From NCBI GenBank assembly GCA_020746875.1, contig JAGTJL010000008.1:62001-126000 (forward strand): a stretch of DNA of 64,000 bases, read 5' to 3'. The notes beneath the pieces were generated by a model. The model was not told where the DNA came from, did no database searches, and was given only the letters and a program-made list of their open reading frames with translations. Origin of the DNA: Rhexocercosporidium sp. MPI-PUGE-AT-0058. Lineage: Eukaryota; Ascomycota; Leotiomycetes; Helotiales. The number at the start of each line of letters is the position of its first letter. The first letter of the stretch is position 1. Shown piece by piece: positions 50,948 through 61,397 of this stretch. Both the position numbers and the translations under genes were made by a program.

Positions 50948-51289
50948 TTTTATTATATTTATTATATTTATTATATTTATTATATTTATTATATTTATTA
51001 TATTTATTATATTTATTATATTTATTATATTTATTATATTTATTATATTTATTATATTTATTATATTTATTATATTTATTATATTTATTATATTTATTAT
51101 ATTTATTATATTTATTATATTTATTATATTTATTATATTTATTATATTTATTATATTTATTATATTTATTATATTTATTATATTTATTATATTTATTATA
51201 TTTATTATATTTATTATATTTATTATATTTATTATATTTATTATATTTATTATATTTATTATATTTATTATATTTATTATATTTATTAT
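50948..51289. repeat. 9-bp minisatellite, about 38 copies
   Basis: Near-perfect tandem copies of a 9-bp unit (ATATTTATT on the plus strand) run for about 340 bp without a visible unit change. On the minus strand this creates an artificial frame repeating Asn-Lys-Tyr 37 times, which is not a gene. Being pure A/T it cannot be a target of C-to-T mutation. Confidence 0.95.
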
Positions 51290-51564
51290 GCACTTATTTG
51301 CTTCGCTAAAATTACGTATTATCTTTAGCGAGGAGGTATATTGTGCAAGTTATAATTAATTAGCTAAGCGAACCTAATCAAGCTTACCAAAACCATGGCG
51401 CTAGTAAGCTCCCTTATTTAAGGAGCTTAAATGCGCTATATATAATAATATAATAACAAGTCATATACGCAACTGCGCAACCTTCTAAAATTCGCCTCTG
51501 TGAAGCCTTAAAATATGTTGCACGATAGAAACCTATTAATTTATAAATGTGTTTAAAGAGCTTA

Positions 51565-51675
51565 GCAGCTCTTAGGAGCTATAGTCCTAGAGTCCTTCTA
51601 GTCCCTAGGGCTACGCTAGCTCTTAAAATACTTCCTCCTAGGACCTAGTGGTCGCCTAGGAGCGTCTATAATATT
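51565..51675 (+). repeat. Diverged direct repeat, copy 2
   Basis: Partner of 50,766-50,877, about 800 bp apart with the minisatellite between. The hairpin stem is kept at 51,635-51,642 and 51,655-51,662 although the loop differs. The pair could be short LTRs of a degenerate element or an old tandem duplication. Confidence 0.7.
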
Positions 51676-52110
51676 CCAGCGATTTCTTAATATCTTAGAG
51701 TTTTTAATTATTATCTTTATCGGCTTAAGGCTATTATTAATAATCTTTTAGTTTAAATTATTATATAAGAATTAAGCTAATAATAAAAGAAAAGTAATTA
51801 TAATATAATAAAATAGCTAAAGAAGCGTTATAAACTCGCTGGTAATACTTTAATTCGTACAGAAGCTAATTACTAAAAATGGAAGATTACCTCTTCCTTC
51901 TTACTGTCCTTATGAGGGCAGTCATTACGCAATCAGCGCTAAGAGCACAGACCATTACAGACAACGTCTCTTCGTGCTATATTATACGCTGACAAGGGAT
52001 CGGTTTCGGAACAAGCTCAGCCTCAGATCGATCATAGGAACAAGATCACCAACCTCTCTCCAACTCATCAACTTGGTGTACCCAATTTCTGCTACTATAT
52101 AACATGAATC
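51676..52110. other. Upstream region of the NACHT-ankyrin gene
   Basis: A+T-rich to about 51,880, then balanced composition for the last 230 bp, which should hold the promoter. No separate gene is seen. Confidence 0.5.
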
Positions 52111-54898
52111 ATGGCCGAAATTGGCCTTGCAGCTTCAATCATTGCTGTAATTCAGATCACCACAAGTGTAGCCAAGCATGCACACGAATACGGCCAATCT
52201 ATCAAGAATGCAACGCAAGACATGCCGAATGTTTTAGACCAGCTGAAAGATATTGAAAGCATTCTGGTAAAGCTCAAGGACCTAGTCGATCGAGAGACAA
52301 AGGCGGGGAAGCCTTTAGACTCGTGGGCGGCATTGCTTTCCCTCAACAAACCTGATGGAGCGCTTGAACAATGTAGAATTGCGATGACTGCTCTCTGCGC
52401 TGAGTTGACGCCTGCAAAAGGGTACACTGCAAAGATCCGACAGTATGCACGTTGGCCCTCGACTAAGAAAAAGGTTGAGAAGCGCCTCGAGAAAATTAGG
52501 TCCCTGAAGAATGTCTTTCTCGAGCATGTACTTCTGGAGCACATGTAAGATCCCCTATGGATAGGCTTTAAACTTTAAGGCTAATGTTGCCTCAGGGAAC
52601 AGTCTCTTAAGATTTCTAATACGCTTTCTCATATTTCGAGTGCTCGGAACAGTAAGCGCCCAAGGGGGAAAGCCTGATTAGAACTAAAAGCTGACAAACA
52701 TCAGATAGTAAAAAGGCGGAAATTATTCGATGGCTGTCTCGCAATGTAGACCACGATGCTAACCAGAAAGCTGCGAGGAAGAGGCATGAAGACAATACCG
52801 GCAAATGGTTCACGGATAGCGAGGAATTTGTCAAGTGGAAGGAAGAACCTAATGCGTTCCTCTGGTTGCACGGCTTGCCGGGGTGTGGCAAAACCATTCT
52901 CTGGTGATTTCCTGGGCTCAAATCTCATTCGATTGTGTACTGAACATAAAGCAGTTCCGAAATTATTGAACAGACTCAGCTGTACTGCGCAGATCTGCCG
53001 ACAAATCGACAACTTGCCTACTTCTACTTCTCATTCCAAGATACGGAGAAGCAGAAGGTCGCCAACCTCCTGCGCTCTATTCTTTCCCAACTGATGTGCC
53101 AGGCAGAAGATATTCCAGACTTCTTGATGAATCTATATGATAAGTATCTACTCATCCAGCCACCGATCGGCCTGCTACTTTCTACAGTGAAACATATGAT
53201 CATCAGTCACAAGCATACCTTCGTCATTATTGATGCCTTGGATGAGTGCCCTAATAAGAATGAAGAGAGAAGCGAGCTTTGTGACCTCCTTAAGGATATG
53301 AAAGGATGGACCGCAAGTAATTTGCATGTCTTGTTCACGAGCCGGAGGGAAGTTGACCTTGTCGAGTCTCTCGACCACGTGTGCACATTCGGGTCTATCT
53401 CTATCCAAGGAGGGGCCGTTCAATCTGACATTCGAAAGTTCATCTGTGCTGAGCTGTTAAGAAATAAGAGGTTATCGATATGGCCTACAGAAATTCGAGA
53501 TGAGATCGAACAAACGTTAGTTCAAGGTGCTCATGGAATGTAAGATGTTTACTTATATACCTCTTAGAAACACTGAGTTCTGATTATTCTAGGTTCCGTT
53601 GGGTTGACTTGCAGCTGGACTCTTTAAAGAAGTGTCTTACTTATAGCGATGTGAAGAAGGCTTTGACGTCTCTTCCGAACACGCTATCTGAGAGTTATGA
53701 ACGCATTCTCTTGGCAATCGATGAAGAACATCGGCAAAAAGCTCTCATTGCGCTTCAATGGATCAGTCACTGCTGCCGGCCTATCACGATCGAAGAGCTT
53801 GCTGAAGCTGTTATCATTGATCCCTCAGCCACTCAACCATTCAACCCGCATGATCGCATCCCAAAACCAAGCTGGCTGCTCGAAATATTGTCGGGACTTG
53901 TCGTCGTTACGAAAACGAATCGCCGCTTGGACTGGAACTATATGGACTTCGTCGAACGTAAATATATCCTAGCTGTCGAAATAGCCCATTTCTCCGTGAA
54001 GGAATACTTGAACTCTGGCGAAGCATTTGCTGAACCGGCCGGCACGATTCATATCATGAAACAAAGTCCCACTGAAGCTATTATACAAAGGTCACTCCTC
54101 TACCTAAACTACTATTCCATGTCCGATAGAAAGTCGACATCTCTTCGCGATCTAGATGGATTTCCTTTCCTTCTCTACGCAAGCTACTTTTGGCACGAGC
54201 ACGTTCTCGCCGCCGGAGACACGATCTCACCCGAGATCAGGGATTTGGTTTATGAGTTTCTAACCTCGGAGATGCCGCTGTTGTCTTGGCTCAAGGTCTA
54301 TCATGCAGATGACCCCTCAGAGCCTTTCCCAATAAAAGACCGCGAATTCGCTCCTCCTTTAAATTACCTTGCATTCTGGGGAGCTGATCATCTTGTCAGA
54401 GAGATGATCAATGCGGGCGCTGATGTCAATGCTGAAGGCGGAGTATATCATACTGCGCTTCAGGCCGCCGCATTTAATGGCAACACGAACATTTTGAAGG
54501 TTCTGCTTGAGAATGGGGCTGATGTCAATATTATAGGTGGAGAATACGGTACTGCTCTGCAAGCTGCTTCTTGGAGTGGATATACAAGTGGTGTGAAGCT
54601 TCTTCTCGCGGCTGGGGCTGATGTGAATGCACAGGGTGGTATGTATGGCACTGCACTCCATGCTGCTGTATCTGGGAATGATACAGAAATTGTGGCAATG
54701 CTCATCGCAGCTGGAGCAGATGTTCATGTCGATGTTGAGCCTGTTGGAACCGCCATTGATGCTGCTTTCAAATTCGATGCAGATGAGCACATTGCTGTTG
54801 TAGAGCTCCTAATAGCAGCTGGCGCCGATATCAGCGAACTAAATGACGAATATATCAAGATGATCCGAGTGATGGGAAGTAGTCCATCATTAGTCTAG
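52111..54898 (+). CDS. NACHT-ankyrin STAND (NLR-like) protein, 5 exons
   Basis: Exons are 52,111-52,544, 52,596-52,651, 52,705-52,903, 52,955-53,539 and 53,593-54,898, with introns of 51-53 bp. They total 2,580 nt and 859 residues. Residues 1-160 resemble the fungal N-terminal domain of STAND proteins (MAEIGLAASIIAVIQITTSV). A NACHT domain follows with Walker A GLPGCGKT (220-227), Walker B FVIIDALDEC (319-328) and the LFTSRRE sensor. GMFRWVDLQLDSLKKCL near 424-440 is the usual conserved block after NACHT. Residues about 679-842 form five ankyrin repeats ending GADVN or similar. Such proteins are cytosolic signal switches in fungal non-self recognition and programmed cell death; the ligand is unknown. 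All catalytic motifs are intact. Each splice restores the frame exactly. Introns 1 and 4 cut inside a Met codon. Confidence 0.9.
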
Positions 54899-56383
54899 TA
54901 TAATCACTCCATGGCAAACTTCAGATGCATGGCCAATCATGTGCGTAGTGCGATATGTCCGTGTCTACTACGCCCTATCAACTAACAAGAACCGGGCACA
55001 AATACTGAAAAGGCAGATGGGCTGTTGCGGCTTGGAGGACCTTTACAGCTGGTGGGGATTGTCACAGACACGAAGTCAAGATCGCCTTCGAATATAAAGT
55101 GGAATGTGAGGAGATCTGAGATAACTCGGAAGTGGGAACATCCAGAGACTGGAACCGATTCTGCGAGAGTGAAACGTGGTTTGAAGAGCGGGCCTAAGGT
55201 TTGCAGAGATTCTAATGTATAATGAAGAAATTTCTGGATCGCTAGACGCGGACGCCACGCGAACCAGCAGGGCGCGAGAGAGTCTTTCCTTACAATCTCG
55301 CTTTTGCTAGTCGGATATTTCTACATCTGCGGGCCTTCGAGCGACAGCCGTTGCTAGATCTGCGGCTTCACCGAATCGAACACGGGACTAGGGAGACAGG
55401 GAGAGGGCCAGCTCTTGAGTATGTGACGCAGGCAGTAAGAGAAGGAAGCAATGCGGGCCAGGACTCGAGGTACCGTGGTGGACCCAATCTCAGCTGAGGT
55501 TCTTCACGATATTCTACTGATGAGGCTTCACAAGAGATAGTGGACGTCTGGGTACCCAGCACGTGAACCGTAATATTTCTTCACACTGGGATGTACCTTC
55601 GCACTTGCCCCTTTTTCCTCGCGCCATCTTGATTTTTGTTGCTGAGCTGGGAATCGAATGCAATGACCGAAGATTAACATAAGCAACCGGCCGCGTGATT
55701 GTATAGGTGTTTAAACAATACGCGCTGAGGGCACAGGAGGGCTGAGGTCGCTTCCCCATGACCGCAGAAGCTGAAGATACATTGGACGGGCCTGTTTATA
55801 AGGTGTTCTTAGTTTTATAGAGAGTGAGGGAGGGACGTTAGGTAGATGTTTATTTGATCTATACTTAAGAGACGGTGATGAGATGTGTTTTTCGGTGAGA
55901 AGGTAGCGCGGGCCAATAAAGTAGCAGAAACTGCACTCTCACCGAAAGGACGATTCCGTAGAGGGGGGTAGGATAGACGGCATTTTCAATTCCTAAATAT
56001 TTACTATTGGCAACCTTCTCAACTAATTAGAAACAAGCAAATTGTGCAAATATTTGTAAAAACTAACTAGACCACTTAGCCTAAGTTGCCAAGAAAATGC
56101 TTGTTTCAATATATATATCCTGTTTCCTGGGCCATTACTTTGAATTTAATTTAAAAATTCAGCAGTAAATATTTTCGCTCCGTTTTCAATATTTGGAAGG
56201 AAACCAATAGAGACGAATCAAACGAAGCAATCGATTTACCTCTAGCCCTGTATGCTATTAAATTACAAATATAGTACAACGAAATATTATACTTCGAGCC
56301 CCCGACGACTTCATATTATAAACAATGGCCCAGATCGATGCGTGTATCGGGCTTTAATTTCCGCCTTTATGCCTTTATACTCC
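54899..56383. other. Spacer between NACHT gene and pogo element
   Basis: Balanced composition to about 55,980, then A+T-rich. Frames at 55,025-55,222 (plus) and 55,759-55,514 (minus, containing MARGKRGKCEG after a good start context) have no recognisable domain. An 11-bp inverted repeat (TTTCGGTGAGA / TCTCACCGAAA) lies at about 55,890-55,948. No gene is called. Confidence 0.4.
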
Positions 56384-56459
56384 TAACGTCCCACCCCACC
56401 ATTCCGCCCACCTCCCTATTCCGCCCACCTCGCGTAATATTAGCACTTTATATTTAATA

Positions 56460-58400
56460 CTTAATTCTTTTATTTTACGTTAACTTTTATATAAGAATTT
56501 ATAAAGTTAAAATCTTCTTTCGATTCTGGTTCTATAGATATAATTGGACGATTTCCAGCCGTAATTTGAGCCGCTTAAATAGCACGTATTATTGTAAATT
56601 TTGAATTTAAATTAGTTTAGACTTTCCTTCTTTTCCTTGGCTTTAATTACTTTAATCGCTCTTCTAATTCTTTAATTCTTATATTTACTTTTCCTAATTT
56701 ATAATCCTTTTTATTAAATCCTTTTAAAATCTTCTTAAAGAATAAACGCTATATTAGATGCTAATTATTTAATTCGCTTGCTAAAGTGCGTATTTGTAAA
56801 TAAAGATCTTTTGTGTGACGATCCACTAGATCACGTGTTAGTCACATGGTAGTCACCTGAGTTAGGCAACCGAGGTTGCAGATGCTAGGCCTCATCGGGA
56901 CTGGTTTTGTCGCAGCACGTCGCAGAGCCTCACGCTAGCCGGCTGGCTTCGCTTGGCCTAGCGCGGCTCTCCGCACTAGTGCCCCCTCCACATGTATTTA
57001 TACTCGGGGATCCTTACGATCCTCTTCCTTCTGCGTCTTTAGTCTTTTGTTAGTAGCAATGCAATAGGTTTCTGTTCGCGCCGTCACATTTTGTAGCTTT
57101 AAGAGTTTATAACTGAATAAAAGTACTAGAAGGCTCGGAGGGTAGTATTATTACTCTTTAAGACTCTTAAAGAGCTAGGGCTGTCGATTTATTTTTTTAT
57201 TTTTTTAATAATAAGCTTATTAAGGGTTTCGCCAGAGATACCGGCTATAATCTACTAGCTTTTCACTTAAATTTAATGTTAAAAGGAGTAATAGTATCGC
57301 GGTGTGCTTTTTAATAGTAAAGAAGGAAATTGCGCTTATTAATTAACGTGTAATTAATTAAAAAACTTAATTTATATAGTTCCTTCCGGTAAGCACGCTT
57401 TAACGCAGAGAAAACTGTTAAATCTAAGGGTTATAAGACGTATAACGTATATATAAGTAAATATAATAGAAATATATTATTTTGAAAGCATTTCTAAAGG
57501 AATTACGTAGTCTTATAACTTCTGTAGCAGTTTAAAATAATATGTCTTATTAAATAATCACGTGGATCCGTTTAAGGGATAAATACTTTTACTAGTTATT
57601 TAAGAGCTATATCGTCGGTCGTCCACTTATTATCGGTTATAATAAAGTGCCAGTCGTTGAATACGTTTAATTAAGACGGAAACTATTATTATTATTATAC
57701 TGATTTTCCTTTGTAAATTATAAGAGGTTATGGTAAAACCCCCGTAATAGAAATACATTTAATAATTAACGTTTAAATACGTGAGCTAGGCTATTTTCCT
57801 TGAATTTTACGCTTTTTAGCGTGCTTTATAATGAAATTATTTAAATTATAACCTTTTATAATACTAGTCTCGTTTATATTCTATCGTTGACTCGCTGAAA
57901 TAGCCTTAATAGCCGGAATCTTTAATTTTTAAAACTAAAGCTTAATAACATCGGAATAAGCGCCGTTAACACGTAAAGAATCGACGTATATTTGCTTCTT
58001 CGTCTTTAAAATAAGATTCTATATTAAAAATCTAGAAATTCAGTGCTTTTTAAGTAATAAATAGTCTCCTTAAAGAGCTAGAAGACGCTCCGCAAAAACC
58101 CTAATCTACGTATGCGTAACTCCACGACTAAGAGACTTTTAAGTCAAAACCTAATTAATTAATCGACTCTTTATTAAGGTAAGTAGCTTTTGTAAATAGC
58201 TAGCGGCTTCTTTATAAGATAACGTCGTTGTATTACGGCCACGAAGGGTAGACTTTAGAATACCTTATTTAAGCGATGCCTTCCGCAATGGCTTATCGTT
58301 TGCGATCTTTGCACACGCACTCATAACGTTATACTTAGTACATTAAGGCTTTATGATGAAAAGAATGCGCATTCCAAATTTGAAAAGAATTGATTAAAAA
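56460..58400 (-). pseudogene. pogo DDE transposase, broken
   Basis: The minus strand, running from about 58,400 down to 56,460, carries the same transposase as pogo-L. It includes the WTTD-x-TAL block near 57,620 and the HSSHVLQPLDL-like block near 57,440. A basic C-terminal tail at 56,830-56,470 has LEER-like and RKRRK segments. Many stops, most from C-to-T or G-to-A changes, plus the LTR insertion at 56,814 abolish function. End points are approximate. Confidence 0.75.
56814..57088. mobile_element. Solo LTR with 5-bp target duplication
   Basis: 275 bp beginning TGTGACG and ending CGTCACA, flanked on both sides by TTTTG (56,809-56,813 and 57,089-57,093). The homologous pogo-L is continuous across this point, proving an insertion. 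The LTR keeps normal base composition with many unmutated CA and TG dinucleotides, so it is much younger than the pogo around it. It is a product of LTR-LTR recombination. No internal region of this family is in the window. Confidence 0.95.
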
Positions 58401-58487
58401 ATAAAAGAGTAATTAACTATTTAAGATGGTAGGTAGGAGTGGCGGTGAGTTAAGCGAGGGTGGGCAGAATGGTGGGGTAGGACGTTA

Positions 58488-58752
58488 CGAGCCTGCCAGC
58501 ACGGGTCTGTGCGCTACAGGGCATTTCACAGCCAAATGAAAAATAATATTTCTTACGCAAAATAACAATTTGAAGATCTAGTTAAAAGAAAGACGGATAT
58601 ACTTCTTCTTTATCGTGTATTTCAATAATAAAGCAAAACGATTAAGCGTTCGTTGATATATTTAAGCGTGAACTCGCCTATTTTGTATTTTCTAAGCCTG
58701 AAAGTGCCTCGCGAAACCGCCTGTAGCGCACAGACCCGTGCTGGCAGGCTCG
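58488..58752. mobile_element. 265-bp inverted-repeat (MITE-like) element
   Basis: The first 33 bp (starting CGAGCCTGCCAGCACGGGTC) are perfectly repeated in inverse orientation at the right end, with weaker pairing for a further 20 bp. TA/TTA flanks it on both sides. It has no coding capacity. The adjoining pogo element inserted at the TA on its left border. Confidence 0.75.
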
Positions 58753-59062
58753 TTATACTTAGGATCGACTTTTGGGCTGACTTGGCCTGTGCATCTGCTT
58801 CCCCCATCAAAAATCTGCGGAGCGACCACCATTTGGTGGACCGTGCGAAATGGTCTGCAAAACCGCGCAAGCAACCCAACAAACCCCAGCAAATGTGCAC
58901 GGAACTTGGAATTTTAGGAGTCTGCTCTTCTCGCGGCTTTAAAGGGTGAGCTCTGCTCCTTGGACGACTTACGATCAACCTCGAGGCTACAATCGGGATG
59001 CTACTGCGGTTGGAGCACTTACGATTTCTGCCTTTTCTAAGTTCTTCAATAACAGGGGTTAA
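58753..59062. other. Spacer 3' of the transporter pseudogene
   Basis: Balanced composition, no motif-bearing frame. Overlapping open frames on both strands at 58,622-58,978 run into the MITE and are not called. Confidence 0.45.
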
Positions 59063-60832
59063 TCATACAACACAGCCCTTATTCTGCCTAACTCCCTTGA
59101 CATTCATGTTCTTCCATACAAGCATCGCCACTAACTCCAGAGACCAAGTTGCAACCCCAGCAATCAACAAGTATCGCCAGGTGTCTCCATACGCATGCTG
59201 GATTGCCAAACGTGTAGGTGAGCCCCATGCATAAGACAATTGCTCTTCGATAGTACTGTAAATCGTAGTAAGATTCCCTTGGCTCTCCGGAGGAAGATGC
59301 AAAGCCAATTTCCCGGGAAAGGTGCCTTGCCAAATAGCAGAAGAGATTGTGTAGCCAACGGCATTGCCGATGTAACAGAATAGATTTAACAAAGCAATAC
59401 TAATGGCGGAGTATTGTTGTGCAGCAGCGGCAGCTAAAATGTCAATTTCGACTGTGAGCATCAATATACCGAACCCGAAGTTGATGAAGATGTTACACAT
59501 GATGATATAACCGGCATTTCGATCTGGTTGGCGGAATTGAATGAGCAGACCCGTACCAAGTACTATCAAGGGCAAGGCAAAGAAGACACTGATCGGTTTG
59601 TAGCGTCCGGTATACAAGATGGTTGCTCCGGCGACAACATTCGCAACGACTTGGATGACCGTACTGGATTGAACTATGTAGGTTGCTTGAGCCACGCTCA
59701 GGTCATTGGCCACTTGTAGAAATGAGCTGAAGTATGCATTCCAGCATGTCACGCTTAGAAAGAGTGTAAACCCCGCGATGCAAGTGCCGAGAACTATACG
59801 ATCTCGAAGTATCGGCCAGGGTGTGAGAAGATCCGAGCAAAGGATCTTTCCCATATGACGAATACAGCAATAAAAAGGATCCCAAAGACGAGAAAACATA
59901 TGATGAGGGGAGATTCCCAACCCTTGGCTTCCATGGTGTAAAGATTGAAAGGCAGTAGAAAGGAAGCAAAGCTAGTAGATATAAGCAGCAGTCCAACGAC
60001 ATCAAACTCGTGTAGGTAATGCACCGCAGACTCCCATGGTGTGCGTCCGCTCTGTGTCTATGTGGGGATGATGCCCTGCTTCTTTGCTTTTCTGTAGTGA
60101 AACATGAAGAGTCCAAATAGCGGAAAGGCGACTGCTGGAAGAAGGATGCTCTCCATTCCAAATGCCCAACGCCAGCCAGACCCATTCAAAAATGATGTGA
60201 TCAAATATAGCGAGTTGAATAGGGCTTGCATAAGACCGCGATGACGAAGTGAAGATGTGTCGGCAATGAAAACACTAAGACAGTACCCCAGACCATTGAC
60301 GCCGACGGTGTATAAGAGCTGAGATGCAGCATATGCCTCGACGCCATTGCATGAAGCTGCCATGACGAGACCGATAGTACCAAAGACTACACAAAGTAGA
60401 AATTCATGGGGCCTCCCGAAGATGTCCAGGATTTTCGCAATGCAGAGGTTCGTGACGCCGCCAATCACCTACCTGGCTCAGGACACCAGTGGTAGGGATG
60501 AGAGAGTGTGCTGCAAAGTCAGAAGTGAAATACGGGAGTAGAGCGCCGCTAACCCCAGAGACGATGCCTTGGACAAAGTAAACGAGCCAGATCACGACAT
60601 AGGCTATAACCAAGCCTTTGAAGGACCAAGCGATTGTAATAGCTTCCGCTTTTTGTACGCCAGGTTGGAAGCTGGTGTCAATAGCCTCATCGTTGGTTGC
60701 ATTGTCATAAACTGCATCCACCTCATGCTTGACGTCCAAATTTGAAAGTGGCTCCGAGTTTTGAACCATGCTGCCTTCTTTAATGTCATTGCTGTGCTGG
60801 GGGGAGCTAATGCCAGAGTCGTTGGAGGACAT
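59063..60832 (-). pseudogene. Siderophore-iron transporter (MFS) pseudogene
   Basis: The minus strand reads as a SIT-type major facilitator: cytosolic N-terminus (MSSNDSGISSPQHS), then ITIAWSFKGLVIAYVVIWLV, DIFGRPHEF, YTVGVNGLGY, IADTSSLRHRGLM, EFDVVGLLLI and the end WKNMNVKGVRQNKGCVV. About 588 residues would be normal length and no intron is needed. Three lesions break it. A 4-bp tandem duplication (ACCTACCT, 60,467-60,474) shifts frame exactly between Q and VIGG. A TAG at 60,060-60,058 probably comes from CAG. A one-base loss lies near 59,831-59,845. The intact protein would import ferric siderophores at the plasma membrane. Confidence 0.85.
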
Positions 60833-61397
60833 CGGTTTGGTGTGTACTTTAACACAGCGATTTCGTGTTGTTCTAGTCTTCCTTTTGCTCTTTCACTGCT
60901 CACTGTTATTCTCAAGGCTATTGACGTTCTCGGGGATTAGATAGCCTACCTAGCCGAGGAAACAAACCATAGCGAGAGAAATACGAGAGGGTAGAAGACG
61001 AGGGTAGTACAGCCGATATACGACAACAACACACAACCAAAACGGATATAGAATAGCGATACACCATCGAAGCGGATATAGGACTACCACACACTGACAG
61101 ATCTTGTCGGGACCGGAGTGATTTAACTGGCGGGACGTCCTTAATACGAATATGAGCAGGTTTGCACTCGATATTTGCACGGCACAAATTTCCTCACAAG
61201 GTCAATAGCTTACACACACTCAAATGAAGGCGTTGAATCTGCGAGATATAACTGGTGACACTTGCTAAAAGCCCGAACTCAAGCAACAGAACTGTTCAAA
61301 ACCATCGCAAACCCTCTCTTGTAAAACTGAAATAGGTAAACCTAAGTAAGAATCGCCTCGAATTGCCTCAAATCACCTCGAATGGCTTCAAGTAAAT
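60833..61397. other. Spacer between two pseudogenes
   Basis: This would be the promoter of the transporter. Overlapping frames at 61,187-60,918 on the minus strand have no domain. Several short CCTCGAAT-like repeats occur at 61,352-61,390. Nothing else is seen. Confidence 0.45.

Larger units (their letters stand above)
56386..58485 (-). mobile_element. pogo-type transposon, full length (pogo-R), RIP-degraded
   Basis: Ends ACGTCCCACCCCACCATT and its imperfect inverse at 58,459-58,485 form the TIRs. The left TIR contains two copies of CCGCCCACCT. TA duplications sit at 56,384-56,385 and 58,486-58,487. Removing the solo LTR and its 5-bp duplication leaves about 1,820 bp, the normal size for this group. 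It is the inverted homologue of pogo-L at 37,530-38,617. Confidence 0.9.

Noticed and set aside
50910..51293. A 127-codon frame encoding repeated Asn-Lys-Tyr on the minus strand
   Set aside because: It is the translation of a 9-bp A/T minisatellite; the other strand and frames are equally regular and there is no gene context.
54359..54790. Minus-strand frames of 143 and 81 codons opposite the ankyrin repeats
   Set aside because: They are periodic shadows of the repeated ankyrin codons of the NACHT gene.
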